The notes under the pieces are model-generated. The model ran no database searches, had not been told where the DNA came from, and saw only the letters and a list, made by a program, of their open reading frames with translations. Below are positions 5,330 to 6,045 of a stretch of 6,045 bases of DNA, one piece after another (position 1 is the stretch's first letter; each line of letters starts with the position of its first letter). A program made the translations under genes and the position numbers. Source of the stretch: an uncultured Pirellulaceae bacterium. GTDB taxonomy: Bacteria; Planctomycetota; Planctomycetia; Pirellulales; Pirellulaceae. The stretch lies in the NCBI GenBank assembly GCA_934278005.1, contig CAKQWG010000180.1:1-6045 (forward strand), given 5' to 3'.

Positions 5330-5836
5330 CTAGGACGAGCCTGGCTGGCGTTGGAAGTCGCCGCGCACTCCGCCGCTTTTGTTCAGCAATTGTACCTGCT
5401 CGATGGTAAGTTCGCGGTCGCTGGATTTGCACATATCGTAAATCGTCAAGGCGGCCAGACTGACTGCCACCATAGCCTCCATTTCAACCCCCGTGCGTGC
5501 TGTAGCGGCCGTTGTGACTTGGACCTGTAAACGCCGCTCGTCGAGCCAGTGGAACTGCACGTCGACGCTCTCCAGCGGCAGCGTATGGCACAAAGGGATG
5601 AGCTCATCGGTGCGCTTGGCCGCAGCGATGGCTGCCACACGCGCTACCTGCAGTACATCGCCTTTGCGAAGCGTGTTCGTGCGCACCGCTTGCGCGGTAT
5701 CCGCACTCATCACGCACACCGCCTGGGCTGTCGCCTGGCGACGCGTGATGGCCTTATCTCCGACATCGACCATGTGAGCCCGCCCCTGAGGGTCAATATG
5801 CGACAGTCGACCCGCTTCATCGGTCTGGCCAGTCAT
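5330..5836 (-). CDS. moaC: Cyclic pyranopterin monophosphate synthase MoaC
   Basis: MoaC converts the 3',8-cyclo-GTP product made by MoaA into cyclic pyranopterin monophosphate, the first stable intermediate of molybdenum cofactor synthesis, in the cytoplasm. The 168-residue protein is slightly longer than E. coli MoaC (161) because of a few extra residues at each end. Conserved blocks are HMVDVGDK (21-28), KGDV (58-61), AAKRTDELIPLCHTLPL (72-88), TGVEMEAM (115-122), ALTIYDMCK (129-137) and LLNKSGGVRGDF (150-161). By alignment from memory with E. coli MoaC, the active-site residues correspond to Lys58, His84, Glu118, Glu120, Asp134 and Lys137, so all are present and activity is expected. The ATG at 5834-5836 gives the usual short leader before the HID segment, though its ribosome binding site is weak. 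No other moa or moe gene is in the window. The prenyl synthase gene follows in the same direction. Confidence 0.98.
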   Translation of the reverse strand: MTGQTDEAGRLSHIDPQGRAHMVDVGDKAITRRQATAQAVCVMSADTAQAVRTNTLRKGDVLQVARVAAIAAAKRTDELIPLCHTLPLESVDVQFHWLDERRLQVQVTTAATARTGVEMEAMVAVSLAALTIYDMCKSSDRELTIEQVQLLNKSGGVRGDFQRQPGSS

Positions 5837-5967
5837 ACAACTCTGTGTCCAATAACGAGCTTCGGCTTGCTGAATTTAAAACGCACGGCTGCGAGGGCTA
5901 GGTTAGCCGCCCGAATGCAATTCGACCAGCGGTAGTAGACGATTGAGTGGGAGTTGGCCCTCCAACG
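5837..5967 (-). promoter_or_regulatory. Spacer expected to hold the moaC promoter
   Basis: A terminator on the same strand ends the previous transcript at about 5968, so moaC should have its own promoter in these 131 nt. The only AT-rich patch is around 5872-5882; read leftward it contains TTTTAAATT and could serve as a -10 region, but no clear -35 is seen. A small inverted repeat GTTGG/CCAAC (5953-5957 and 5962-5966) sits directly beyond the terminator T-run. I see no riboswitch-like structure. Confidence 0.35.
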
Positions 5968-6001
5968 AAAAAAGCCCACCTGCCACGAAGGGCGGGTGAG
6001 C
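5968..6001 (-). terminator. Intrinsic terminator for the gene beyond the right edge
   Basis: Read leftward, GCTCACCCGCC and GGCAGGTGGGC pair across a six-base loop (CTTCGT) to give an 11-position stem with one G-T pair and one C-A mismatch, immediately followed by six Ts. This is a standard rho-independent terminator. It begins 4 nt after a TAA stop codon in the leftward direction. A weaker T-rich stretch to the right (6002-6013) might allow some rightward function, but no rightward gene ends here. Confidence 0.85.
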
Positions 6002-6004
6002 TTG

Positions 6005-6045
6005 TTATCTTTTGACAGATGTCGGGGATTTTTCCGAATCGATCG
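6005..6045 (-). CDS. Probable C-terminal end of a leftward gene (partial)
   Basis: One leftward frame entering from the right edge reads IDSEKSPTSVKR and stops at TAA (6005-6007), just before the intrinsic terminator hairpin. A hydrophilic tail ending directly at a terminator is what a gene end normally looks like, and the terminator itself implies an upstream transcribed gene. Only 12 codons are visible, so the product cannot be identified. The other two leftward frames run open through the terminator and are less plausible. Confidence 0.35.
   Translation of the reverse strand, partial: IDSEKSPTSVKR

Noticed and set aside
6012..6017. Perfect TTGACA on the rightward strand near the right edge
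   Set aside because: No reasonable -10 lies 16-18 nt downstream within the window, and the hexamer falls within the probable end of a leftward gene.
5834..6045. Leftward frame open from the right edge to a TGA that overlaps the moaC ATG
   Set aside because: The apparent ATGA coupling to moaC is attractive, but the frame runs through a strong intrinsic terminator and its translation does not look like a real protein. A different frame ends just before that terminator and fits better.

Overview
The window looks like an ordinary chromosomal housekeeping segment from a moderately GC-rich bacterium, most likely a planctomycete of the Pirellula/Rhodopirellula kind. That assignment is inference. 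It rests on a cysteine-rich secreted protein with a GCGEVYVDEW-type core, a small membrane PH-domain protein with a WQGGYSSKAM N-terminal motif, and an orphan gene coupled to a tRNA nucleotidyltransferase, all of which resemble families I associate with that phylum. No mobile element, CRISPR array, rRNA or tRNA gene is visible.

Layout, left to right. A short perfect palindrome (2-18) lies just past the end of a leftward pair: an uncharacterised 194-residue protein (1361-1945) followed 36 nt later by a class II CCA-adding-type nucleotidyltransferase (26-1324). A 149-nt divergent spacer separates this pair from a rightward gene for a 224-residue, 17-cysteine exported protein (2095-2769). That gene converges, 31 nt away, on a leftward gene for a two-pass membrane protein with a bacterial PH domain (2801-3403). 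A 252-nt divergent spacer leads to nrdR (3656-4132, rightward), the ribonucleotide-reductase repressor. nrdR converges, 25 nt away, on a leftward pair made of moaC (5330-5836) and a trans-prenyl diphosphate synthase (4158-5231), separated by 98 nt. At the right edge a good intrinsic terminator (5968-6001, leftward) follows what is probably the last dozen codons of another leftward gene.

The genes do not form one pathway. They cover tRNA 3'-end maturation (cca), dNTP supply control (nrdR), molybdenum cofactor synthesis (moaC) and quinone or carrier-lipid side-chain synthesis (prenyl synthase), with three proteins of unknown role between them. The longest non-coding stretch is 252 nt. I found no convincing novel system. 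The items most worth a second look are the cysteine-rich exported protein, the orphan protein upstream of cca, and a few small inverted or direct repeats in the spacers.
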